Origin: JBGPBY01 sp041481485
Lineage (GTDB): Bacteria; Acidobacteriota; Terriglobia; 20CM-2-55-15
Length of the DNA: 26,170 nt
Assembly (NCBI GenBank): GCA_041481485.1
Contig: JBGPBY010000022.1
Coordinates: 1 to 26,170, forward strand
Reading direction: 5' to 3'
Shown piece by piece: positions 1 through 6,585 of the stretch (position 1 is its first letter; each line of letters opens with the position of its first letter). The notes under the pieces are model-generated. The model had not been told where the DNA came from. It did not search any database and saw only the letters and a list, made by a program, of their open reading frames with translations. The position numbers and the translations under genes were made by a program.

Positions 1-64
1 TCTATGACCGCCCACAATTTTGAGGAATGCAATCCGCCAGATTGTGGGCGGTCATAGACCGCCC
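1..64. repeat. Nested inverted repeat with three copies of GACCGCCC
   Basis: Positions 1-18 (TCTATGACCGCCCACAAT) and 41-58 are perfect reverse complements around a 22-nt spacer. The right arm is itself half of a second palindrome: GGGCGGTC at 46-53 and GACCGCCC at 57-64 flank a 3-nt loop (ATA). The same octamer therefore occurs at 6-13 (forward), 46-53 (reverse) and 57-64 (forward). No reading frame or transposase is attached. It resembles short palindromic intergenic repeats (REP or MITE-like), but a family cannot be assigned from one copy, and the left side may continue beyond the window. Confidence 0.7.
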
Positions 65-147
65 CTACGGTGGGAACATGAAAGCAGCCGTCGCAGTGTC
101 GAGGAAACTGAAGCCTCATTCCATCAATCGTGCTACGCTGAAAATGA

Positions 148-262
148 CAGTGGGGAGTAGCCTGTTGGATCATTTGTTGGTCCAATGCCGCCGGTCGTCA
201 ACACAGGGTGTGAAGCCAAATACCCTCGGTCGGTAGCGAGATCCTCTAAGGCGAGACCACTA
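148..262 (+). promoter_or_regulatory. yybP-ykoY family manganese riboswitch (aptamer)
   Basis: The hallmark 5' segment GGGGAGTAGCC lies at 152-162 and the matching 3' segment GCGAGACC at 251-258, as in yybP-ykoY (Mn2+) aptamers. A closing helix P1 can form between AGTGG (149-153) and CCACT (257-261). Internal hairpins are also visible: GGATC/GGTCC within 167-184 and CTCG/CGAG around 227-242. The element sits directly upstream of a TerC/Alx-type exporter gene, the classic target of this riboswitch. The family is known to bind Mn2+ through the two conserved loop segments. The call rests on motif and context; no covariance search was possible. Confidence 0.85.
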
Positions 263-299
263 CGAGACACCAATGTGTACCGTAGCGGCTCGCCTTTTT
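249..299 (+). terminator. Riboswitch expression platform: intrinsic terminator overlapping the aptamer 3' strand
   Basis: AGGCGAG (249-255) pairs with CTCGCCT (289-295). Inside it CTACG (260-264) pairs with CGTAG (281-285) and ACAC (267-270) with GTGT (274-277), and a T-run follows at 295-299. The 5' arm contains the GCGAGACC segment and the CCACT strand that the aptamer needs for its ligand site and P1. Aptamer and terminator are therefore mutually exclusive, which predicts transcription read-through (ON) when metal stabilises the aptamer. Confidence 0.8.
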
Positions 300-343
300 C
301 GTTGTGCGCCGCTTGAAATTGCCGGAAAGGAGGAGCACTTCCC

Positions 344-1345
344 ATGACCAACACCTGGATCTATATCGGCTTCTCTATTTTTGTGCTGGGAACTCTGGCC
401 CTCGACCTTGGAATCTTTCATCGCAAAGCACACGTCGTGCGTCCAAAGGAAGCCGGAATCTGGATCGCAGTCTGGACGTCACTCGCCATTGCGTTCGCAA
501 TGATCCTGTTTGCGTGGAAAGGGCCGGAACAGGCACTGTTGTTTGCTACCGGGTATCTCGTCGAACTTTCACTTTCCGCAGACAACATCTTTGTCATCGT
601 CATGCTTTTCGCTTACTTCAGCGTTCCGGCCAAATTCCAGCATCGGGTTCTATTCTGGGGAATTCTCGGCGCGTTGCTGATGCGCGGCGCATTCATCGGA
701 ATGGGTGTATTTCTGATTCAGAAGATGAGCTGGATTATGTATCTCTTCGGCGGCTTCCTTGTATTCACGGGTATCAAGATGGCAACTCGTCAGGACGAAG
801 AATTCGACGCTGAACGAAATATAGTCCTGCGCACCGCAAAACGATTCCTGAGAGTGAGCAATCACTACGACGGCCAGAAGTTCTTCACAAAGGAAAACGG
901 GCTGACCGCGGCGACGCCTCTCTTTCTGGTGCTGCTTCTGGTCGAATTTACGGATCTGGTGTTCGCGGTCGATTCCATTCCGGCGATCTTTGCGGTAACC
1001 ACCGATCCTCTTCTGGTTTTTACTTCGAACGTTTTTGCAATCCTGGGATTACGTTCACTTTATTTTCTGCTGGCCGGCGTCATTCACAAATTCGTCTATC
1101 TAAAATACGGGCTCGCGGCAATCCTGACATTTGTGGGAACCAAAATGTTGATCGTCGACTTCTACCACATGCCAGTTTACATCTCGCTGGGTTTCATTCT
1201 CGTTGTACTCATTGCCACGTTGGCAGCATCGTTCCTGCACCCGGTTGCTGCAGCGGATGTGATCGACGAATCTCAGGGAAAAACCGGATCCATATTCGGC
1301 TCTGTTCAACCACCGGAGGATCGCCGGGAGCGCGAAGAGACTTAA
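344..1345 (+). CDS. TerC/Alx family integral membrane protein, probable Mn2+ exporter
   Basis: This 333-residue polytopic membrane protein has about eight to nine hydrophobic segments, starting at residues 5-25. TerC family signatures are present: the acidic pattern LSADN (77-81) with E74, and the EFTDLVFAVDSIPA block (201-214) carrying E201, D204 and D210. Members such as E. coli Alx and B. subtilis YkoY export manganese, or load exported metalloproteins with it, from the inner membrane. The start is supported by AAAGGAGG at 327-334. Control is by the Mn2+ riboswitch and terminator directly upstream, so expression should rise with cytoplasmic Mn2+. The C-terminal tail (about 300-333) is charged and cytosolic-like. 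Its stop shares the sequence TTAA with the stop of the convergent downstream gene. Family assignment is secure; metal specificity is inferred from the riboswitch. Confidence 0.93.
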   Translation: MTNTWIYIGFSIFVLGTLALDLGIFHRKAHVVRPKEAGIWIAVWTSLAIAFAMILFAWKGPEQALLFATGYLVELSLSADNIFVIVMLFAYFSVPAKFQHRVLFWGILGALLMRGAFIGMGVFLIQKMSWIMYLFGGFLVFTGIKMATRQDEEFDAERNIVLRTAKRFLRVSNHYDGQKFFTKENGLTAATPLFLVLLLVEFTDLVFAVDSIPAIFAVTTDPLLVFTSNVFAILGLRSLYFLLAGVIHKFVYLKYGLAAILTFVGTKMLIVDFYHMPVYISLGFILVVLIATLAASFLHPVAAADVIDESQGKTGSIFGSVQPPEDRREREET

Positions 1346-2343
1346 TCCCGCGAGGTATCCTCACTCCACGGCGGAGTCCGCGTAAAGCTGCAAAGTTGTC
1401 CGTCCCGATCGATCCAGGAAATCGAAGTGCTGAAGAGCGCAATCCCGGGATAACCATTTCGGTTAACTTCAAAAGGAGTGGGTGAACCATAGTGGACGTC
1501 ACCCAGGATCGGGCTCCCCATGGCGGAAAGCTGAGCCCGAATTTGATGGGTTCTCCCAGTCTCCAAATCGATTTCCACCTCGAAAGTGTGCGGCGAATCA
1601 TCGGGGCCTTGAATTTGCCTCACACCTCTGACACTCAGCGCACATTCCAGAGAATTGGGAAACGTCTCTGCTCTCACGATTTTGGGACTTCGTTCAGTAG
1701 GTTCCATGAAATGAACATGGCGGCCCAGGGCCGGTGCGGCCGTCACGAGCGCCAGGTACCTTTTCTTCACTTTCCGTTGCACCAGAAGGCCATTGAACTG
1801 ACGCTGGAATTCCCGAGTTCTTGCAAAAACAATAAGTCCACTCACTCTCACATCGAGACGTTGCGTGATGTAAAAGTGCTCTCCACAGGCGGCGCCCAAC
1901 TGATAGAGGACATTTTCATCCCGGTTATCCACTGTCGCGTGTACCGGGATTTCGGCCGGCTTGTTCACGACAACAAACTTCTCGTCGCGATGCACCAACG
2001 CGGCTCTCCAATCAATGCCGTGAACCGGAAAACGTTTAGGATCAAAGTGCACGCGGACATACTGGCCTGGCAGGAGCGCTCGATCTGCATCCGCCCGCAG
2101 CCGATCCACATAAACCGCTCCAAACGCGAGCAGCCATGCTCCTGCTTCCCGGGATAACCCGGCTTGCTGCGCCAGACACTCCAATAACGATCCATCTTCT
2201 TTGGCGAGAATATGGCCGATTCGGCCGGACTCGATCGTTGCTGAAGTTGAACTCACCGTCTTTGAGGAATAAGGTCCATATAGTGCGAAAGTTTGATGGT
2301 GCCGCTGTCTGTCAACTCCATAGACCATTATACGTGCTGTCAT
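1342..2343 (-). CDS. RluA/RluD-like RNA pseudouridine synthase
   Basis: The product is about 333 residues from the ATG at 2343. An S4-like N-terminal part (about 45-105, with LLECLAQQAGL and GAVYVD) precedes a pseudouridine synthase fold. Recognisable blocks are VVVNKPAEIPVHATVDN (about 124-140), the catalytic-Asp motif RLD (D164), SGL after it, KKRYLALV, and the C-terminal ETGRTHQIRAQLSAMGSPILGDVHYG. The enzyme isomerises uridine in rRNA or tRNA; the target base cannot be told from sequence. The usual HRLD is QRLD here, and the following residues (VRVSG) replace the common RDTSG. A TTG 33 nt upstream (2376) and an ATG at 2328 are alternative starts; 2343 has an AGCAGGG purine stretch at a workable distance. 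It is convergent with the TerC gene, the two stops overlapping in TTAA at 1342-1345. Confidence 0.88.
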   Translation of the reverse strand: MTARIMVYGVDRQRHHQTFALYGPYSSKTVSSTSATIESGRIGHILAKEDGSLLECLAQQAGLSREAGAWLLAFGAVYVDRLRADADRALLPGQYVRVHFDPKRFPVHGIDWRAALVHRDEKFVVVNKPAEIPVHATVDNRDENVLYQLGAACGEHFYITQRLDVRVSGLIVFARTREFQRQFNGLLVQRKVKKRYLALVTAAPALGRHVHFMEPTERSPKIVRAETFPNSLECALSVRGVRQIQGPDDSPHTFEVEIDLETGRTHQIRAQLSAMGSPILGDVHYGSPTPFEVNRNGYPGIALFSTSISWIDRDGQLCSFTRTPPWSEDTSRD

Positions 2344-2402
2344 GTACAGCGATGCCCTGCTGGTCTTTTCCCTCAACGGAAGGCAAGTCGAACCGGATCT
2401 CC

Positions 2403-2846
2403 TCAGATTATCGGAAGCGGGAATTCCACGCGCCTTGTCGGTGCAGCATGCAAAATTAACGGCAGCATTCGGAGCATTCCGCTGCAGACGTCCAAACCAG
2501 TCAGTTTCCCGAAGCGCGGCCTTTCGGCAAAACGCCCACGGAAGCGCACGTAATTCGACGATTTTTTCTGCGACTGGTTCGGCGTGAGTATGGGTGAACA
2601 GATAGCTATCGGTTCGTCATCATCGAAACCGGGAATCCAAATGGGAACACGGAAGGTTTCATCCGGCGGACTTTCTGGTGCCACCTCAGCACTGAGTTGT
2701 AGTTCAGACCTCAGCCGCGACTCCTCCGATAAGTTCGTCACGCCTGAAGCCTCCAGAGACGCCGCAACCGTCACGATGAGAAATGCGGCGAACACCAGAC
2801 TGGAGCTTCGAGTAGCGCGCAGGCCCGAACTGGAATTTCTGAACAT
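2403..2846 (-). CDS. Small exported protein of unknown function
   Basis: I do not recognise a family. The 147-residue product starts MFRNSSSGLRATRSSS, followed by a hydrophobic stretch (about residues 17-33, ending VTVAASLEASG) that reads as a Sec signal peptide. The rest is a mixed polar chain with an acidic proline-containing patch (SPPDETFRVPIWIPGFDDDEP) and then a basic segment (about 97-115). It has only two cysteines. The start is chosen because GGAAAGGCGGATC lies immediately upstream of the ATG at 2846; an upstream in-frame start near 2924 lacks a signal-peptide-like beginning. Upstream gene order gives no clue. It could be a decayed secreted protein, and the opposite strand is also open here, so certainty is moderate. 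Confidence 0.5.
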   Translation of the reverse strand: MFRNSSSGLRATRSSSLVFAAFLIVTVAASLEASGVTNLSEESRLRSELQLSAEVAPESPPDETFRVPIWIPGFDDDEPIAICSPILTPNQSQKKSSNYVRFRGRFAERPRFGKLTGLDVCSGMLRMLPLILHAAPTRRVEFPLPII

Positions 2847-3040
2847 GATCCGCCTTTCCGGCAACCAGATTCTCGCGGGACGGAATAAAGCGGAATCGTG
2901 CAAACGTCGAGGGACATCGTCCATTGGTACCAGCGGCTCGCTCGCGCCAACAAGGGGAAATTGAAACCGAATCTCACTGGAATTTTCTCCGGACGTTTAA
3001 CAAAAACCGGCAGGCATGCGTATATCACTCAGAGGAGAAA

Positions 3041-3408
3041 ATGCAGGCCAGAGTCCTGAGTGTGATTGAGTCTTTGGATCAGGAATTCGAAAAAACTTTA
3101 TCGCCAGTATTCAACTCCTGATTGTCGGAGCAACTGTAGGGCTGGCCCAGTCGGCGGCAATCCGAAAGGACGCGATTACGACCTCACGCTGGATGATTGC
3201 CTGCGCAATCGGCTATTTCGTAAGCCAGGCCGTTGGTGAAACGGCCGCGATGTACGCTGGAAGCCTGGCGGGCCAACTGCTCGTTCGCAGTTTCGTGAAA
3301 GGGGCAGTCCTCGGGTTGATGACCGCCGACCCGCTCGAGCAAATCCTGTTTAACGTGCAGGCGAATCCCACGAATGCGGGAGACTGTCGCATCACAAATA
3401 TTATGTAG
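3041..3408 (+). pseudogene. Frameshifted small membrane-protein gene
   Basis: A strong ribosome site (AGAGGAGAAA, 3031-3040) precedes ATG 3041, but that frame encodes only 26 residues, ending at TGA 3119-3121. In the frame one base back, from about 3090 to 3408, there is a coherent hydrophobic protein: ASIQLLIVGATVGLAQ, then RWMIACAIGYFVSQAVG, then a third alanine/glycine-rich segment ending VKGAVLGLMTADP. The frames meet at a run of six A (3091-3096), so a single inserted or lost base would restore a small membrane protein. The pattern GATVGLAQ plus a later helix resembles small repeat-helix membrane proteins of unknown function. The C-terminus runs into a short interspersed repeat (3375-3424). 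Decay or a sequencing indel are both possible. Confidence 0.55.
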
Positions 3409-3424
3409 GAACTGGCCGATTGAG
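3375..3424. repeat. Interspersed repeat, copy 1
   Basis: The segment starting TGCGGGAGACTGTCGCATCA and ending GGAACTGGCCGATTGAG closely matches 10138-10183 in the same orientation. Differences are a few substitutions and a small insertion (ATATTATG versus ATATG). The match stops at GATTGAG on the right and fades on the left near 3372. It forms the 3' end of the broken membrane-protein gene. Confidence 0.65.
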
Positions 3425-3443
3425 AGTTTGTCTCGCACGGTTT

Positions 3444-3480
3444 CCCGCCCAAAATTCCCCTTTCCCCCCAATCTTTCCCC
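3444..3480 (-). other. G-quadruplex-capable tract (C-runs on plus strand)
   Basis: The plus strand carries C-runs at 3444-3446, 3448-3450, 3457-3460, 3464-3469 and 3477-3480. The minus strand therefore reads GGGG, 7 nt, GGGGGG, 3 nt, GGGG, 6 nt, GGG, 1 nt, GGG. This meets the usual G-quadruplex rule of four runs of at least three G with loops of at most seven. It lies directly upstream of a TATGAT hexamer and the small-peptide gene at 3522. Confidence 0.6.
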
Positions 3481-3481
3481 T

Positions 3482-3487
3482 TATGAT
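3482..3487 (+). promoter_or_regulatory. Candidate -10 element of the 3522-6564 operon
   Basis: TATGAT matches the sigma-70 -10 consensus TATAAT at five of six positions, about 35 nt before the start codon and 24 nt before the GAGGAGG ribosome site (3511-3517). The expected -35 position falls inside the C-run tract and shows no TTGACA match. Tentative. Confidence 0.35.
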
Positions 3488-3521
3488 AAGCAGAACTTCA
3501 GTGAATGCACGAGGAGGACCG

Positions 3522-3644
3522 ATGCGGAATTCAATTCTTGCGACTGCGCTCATTGCATTCGTCGTTCACAGTGCGCCTGCTCTCGCGCAGGACCTGAGTA
3601 TTACGTGGCCGTCGATTGCCAATGGAAAAGTCACTCCAAATTAG
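3522..3644 (+). CDS. 40-residue exported peptide, in frame with and abutting the next gene
   Basis: The gene starts with a strong ribosome site (GAGGAGG, 3511-3517) and encodes MRNSILATALIAFVVHSAP plus ALAQ, a textbook signal peptide, followed by a mature part of only about 17 residues (DLSITWPSIANGKVTPN). Its TAG stop (3642-3644) is immediately followed by the ATG of the next gene, and both lie in the same frame, so reinitiation or TAG read-through would link them. Too short for family assignment. It may be the surviving N-terminus of a lost secreted protein, a leader peptide that drives translation of the next gene, or a genuine small secreted peptide. Confidence 0.55.
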   Translation: MRNSILATALIAFVVHSAPALAQDLSITWPSIANGKVTPN

Positions 3645-5381
3645 ATGAACACGATCGCTCGCGCTCTCATTCTCAGCGCGTCCGTCGCGCTTGCATCGGT
3701 CGCAGGCGCGCGAGGACTGCTACAGACGCCGACTTCAGGTGGTGTGATTCGCGTCGCGGTTCGAACCGGCGGAACATTGGAGCCAATCGCAGGGGCGCGG
3801 GTCGTGCTGTCGCCAATCGGTGCGCCAAGCGCGCAGAACAGTGCGTCCGCCGGACAAACCATATCCACTGGCGCGGATGGCATGGCGGTATTCGAAAAGC
3901 TGGTGCCAGGCTCCTACCGAATCCAGGTGGACAGCGACGGTTACATCGCTACCCCGCTAAACTCAAGTGTCGGTTCCCCTGTGCCGACAGCCTCTGCAAC
4001 CGCGCTTGCGGGAACTCAACCGGTCGACGTTTCGGTGTTGCTTTCTTCTGCCGGTTCCATCAGCGGCCGCGTCTTCGATGCTTACGGTGTTCCTTTGGCC
4101 AACGCACGCGTGCTTGTAGGAAATATCGGATACCGTGAAGGACGGCGAACTTACATGCAGCAGGGTTCCGCGCAGCCGGATGGATTCGGCAATTACGTTT
4201 TTTCAGCGCTTGGAAGTGGCGAGTATTACATTCGACTCGAACCCTCAGCCTTGCGTGGCGGGGGTGCCTATTATCCGGGCGTGGTGGATTCCGACAGGGC
4301 GATACGGATTCCCGTGCAGGCCGGACAGCAGGTCGTCGGTATCGATTTCAACATGGCGAATTCGCCGACCTTTAAGGTGTCCGGAACCGTACTGAACCTT
4401 CCCGCGCGCACACTGGCGAATGGACAACCGGACAACACGGTACCGAATCTGAGTTTCGCTTCAGCCGACCCGCACAATGCGGATTCGCAAGCAGCACCCC
4501 TCCTGATCAATGGACGCCGAGGCTCGAGTGGCGAATTCGAAATCGCTTTGCCTCCGGGCCTCTGGGATGTTTTCCCCGTAATCAATATGAGAATTCCAAC
4601 GCCTGTTCCGGGTGCCAATGCCCCAGCCCCATTGCCCGCGCCCGCTCTAGGCGCGGCGATCTATGCCACGGGTCGCGTGCGCGTGTTTGTCTCCGACAGA
4701 GATGTTGAAAATGTGACGGTGTCCATCGCCGCATCCGACATCAATGGACACATCGTCTTTGAGGGCGGAACGCCCGGGGCAACTTCAAATCCAATGCGCG
4801 TCGGCTTGCTGCCCCTCGACAACACTCCGAGTCCGCTGGTGTCGCATGTGCGTACGGCTCAGAGTCCGGATTCAACCGGTGCTTTCTCGTTCGCGTCCGT
4901 TCCTCCTGGCCGGTACAGTCTTCAGCTCTCACCAATTCCCTCATCCTTTTATGTCGCGGATTTGCGCGTCGGATCGAAGAGTGTCTTTGATAATGGCGCG
5001 ATCGTCGTTGGCAACGAACCAGTTGGACCCATTGAAGTAACGCTTCGCAGCGATGGAGGAACGGTTCAAGTGGCGGCTGAAACGCCGCCGGCCTCTGGAT
5101 CCCTGCCTCGATTCGTCCTGGTGCCGGCGGCGCCACGCCGGCAGAACGTCCTGTTGTACAAGAACGTCGCAATGAGTCGATCGACATCTTCGACATCATT
5201 GACTGTTTCGAATGTCGCTCCGGGCGATTACAAAGTGTTCGCGTTTGAGGCTCTGCCTTCTGGCGGCGCCGAGCAGAATGCAGAGTTCATGGCAAAGTAC
5301 GAAAACCTGGGCGTGCCCATTCATGTGAACGCAAATGAGACCCTCAGCGTTCGGGTTTCATGGATCTCTGCGGAAAAGTGA
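3645..5381 (+). CDS. Secreted carboxypeptidase-regulatory-like (beta-sandwich) protein
   Basis: The 578-residue product has its own signal peptide (about 1-23, ending VAGARG) and consecutive beta-sandwich modules of the CarboxypepD_reg/Cna-B-like type. Module 1 is about 33-105 (GGVIRVAVRTGG to GSYRIQVDSDGY). Module 2 is about 135-235 (GSISGRVFDAYGVPLANARV, then YYPGVVDSDRAIRIPV and GIDFNM). Further modules cover about 240-575, with recurring VPPGRYSLQL and VAPGDYKVFA turns. Such proteins are abundant in Acidobacteriota and usually sit in the periplasm or on the cell surface; their substrates are unknown. No TonB plug, barrel or enzymatic domain follows. There is no clear ribosome site of its own, so translation probably depends on the small gene directly upstream. 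It is a paralogue of the following gene. Confidence 0.85.
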   Translation: MNTIARALILSASVALASVAGARGLLQTPTSGGVIRVAVRTGGTLEPIAGARVVLSPIGAPSAQNSASAGQTISTGADGMAVFEKLVPGSYRIQVDSDGYIATPLNSSVGSPVPTASATALAGTQPVDVSVLLSSAGSISGRVFDAYGVPLANARVLVGNIGYREGRRTYMQQGSAQPDGFGNYVFSALGSGEYYIRLEPSALRGGGAYYPGVVDSDRAIRIPVQAGQQVVGIDFNMANSPTFKVSGTVLNLPARTLANGQPDNTVPNLSFASADPHNADSQAAPLLINGRRGSSGEFEIALPPGLWDVFPVINMRIPTPVPGANAPAPLPAPALGAAIYATGRVRVFVSDRDVENVTVSIAASDINGHIVFEGGTPGATSNPMRVGLLPLDNTPSPLVSHVRTAQSPDSTGAFSFASVPPGRYSLQLSPIPSSFYVADLRVGSKSVFDNGAIVVGNEPVGPIEVTLRSDGGTVQVAAETPPASGSLPRFVLVPAAPRRQNVLLYKNVAMSRSTSSTSLTVSNVAPGDYKVFAFEALPSGGAEQNAEFMAKYENLGVPIHVNANETLSVRVSWISAEK

Positions 5382-5391
5382 TGGAGCTTCC

Positions 5392-6564
5392 ATGCATCTG
5401 CTTTTGAGACTCGTTGTCCTCCTGTTGACCCAAACGCCTTTTGTGGCAGTGCAGAGCCAGACAGGAACGGCGTCCGGAGTGGTTCGAACAGCCACGGGAG
5501 AACCTGCCGCCGGAGTACGCGTTGCCGCCGTTGCATTGCCGGGTCCGGAAACCGCCGCTGGTGAGGGCGCTCTGTTGAGCCTGGCGCAGACAGACAGCGC
5601 CGGCCGTTATCGGTTGGATAACATTCTTCCTGGCCGTTACTACATTCAAGCCGGTTTGATCGATACTCCGACATATTACCCGGGAGTCACATCAACTGCC
5701 GGCGCGACGAGTGTGCTGATCGCCGCTGGCGCCGTGATCGACGGTTTGAATTTCACGATGTCACGCGGATCCGTCGGCGTGCGTGTCAGCGGACGCGTTC
5801 CGACAACCTCAGGACGGCCCACGTTGATCGCGATGACGGGAGGAAGCGGACCGCCTCAGTCGTCAACAGCTCAGGTTAAGGCCGATGGAACGTTTGAATT
5901 TCTCAAAGTCACTCCTGGCAGTCATACACTCAACGCGGTGCCGGCCAATGGATTGCCAGTGCTTCAGATCGTCGTTGGAGATCAGGACATTGATGTGGGA
6001 ATGCCCGCGGGACCAGGTGTGAAAGTGAGCGGTGTTGTCGGGTTCGGGCCACGCTCACCAAGGCCGAAGGGCCAGAAGGTTGTGCTCACCGGAAATTCGG
6101 CGTGGGCTCAATTGGAAGGCACGCTCGCCGCCGATGGAGCTTTCGCCATCGCCAATGTACCGCCGGGCGTCTACACATTGAAGACAATACCTGGAAGCGT
6201 CACACCGATGGCAACCGTGGTCGTCGCCGACCGTGACATCGCGGGCGTTGCTGTTGCTGGTTATGCGGAACTTCCCGGCAAGGCTATTCTTCAGGATGGC
6301 GGCAAGTTTCCGTCGTTGCCCACTGCATTAATGATCGAAGCGAAACCTCAAAAGGGTGCGTCGATGGCAACCGCGATTCGCCCCGATGGCACATTCCGAT
6401 TTCCACTACCCGAAGGCCAGTACCGCATCACACTGGGAAAACTTCCTGCCGGAACGTCGGTAAAATCGATCTCCTATGGTTCGATTGACCTTCTCAAGGA
6501 ACCTCTCATCCTTGATGGCTCGGCCGAACCCGGCGAATTGCAAGTTGTATTGGAAATGAAATAA
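5392..6564 (+). CDS. Secreted carboxypeptidase-regulatory-like protein, paralogue of the upstream gene
   Basis: This 390-residue protein starts MHLLLRLVVLLLTQTPFVAVQSQ, a signal peptide. The start is chosen over an earlier in-frame codon at 5335 because it begins the signal peptide, follows the upstream stop by 10 nt and has TGGAG just before it. Residues about 27-125 form a module closely parallel to module 2 of the upstream protein: GTASGVVRTATGEPAAGVRV, ILPGRYYIQAG, then a YYPGV plus GLNFTM ending. At least two more modules follow (about 130-220 and 210-300, with VPPGVYTLKTIPG), and a last one ends LEMK. No catalytic motif is visible. The function is unknown; co-transcription suggests the two products act at the same surface site. 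It converges on the GH43 gene. Confidence 0.83.
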   Translation: MHLLLRLVVLLLTQTPFVAVQSQTGTASGVVRTATGEPAAGVRVAAVALPGPETAAGEGALLSLAQTDSAGRYRLDNILPGRYYIQAGLIDTPTYYPGVTSTAGATSVLIAAGAVIDGLNFTMSRGSVGVRVSGRVPTTSGRPTLIAMTGGSGPPQSSTAQVKADGTFEFLKVTPGSHTLNAVPANGLPVLQIVVGDQDIDVGMPAGPGVKVSGVVGFGPRSPRPKGQKVVLTGNSAWAQLEGTLAADGAFAIANVPPGVYTLKTIPGSVTPMATVVVADRDIAGVAVAGYAELPGKAILQDGGKFPSLPTALMIEAKPQKGASMATAIRPDGTFRFPLPEGQYRITLGKLPAGTSVKSISYGSIDLLKEPLILDGSAEPGELQVVLEMK

Positions 6565-6585
6565 GAAGCAGATCTCACCCGGACA

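Noticed and set aside
2584..2964. 126-codon plus-strand frame opposite the small exported protein
   Set aside because: Serine-rich composition without signal peptide or domain; the minus strand has a signal peptide and a better ribosome site, although neither is certain.
3088..3098. Programmed -1 frameshift at the A-run
   Set aside because: The heptamer AAAAAAC is present but is not in the frame required for the standard slippery-site rule relative to the upstream reading frame, and no stimulatory stem is evident; decay or an indel is simpler.
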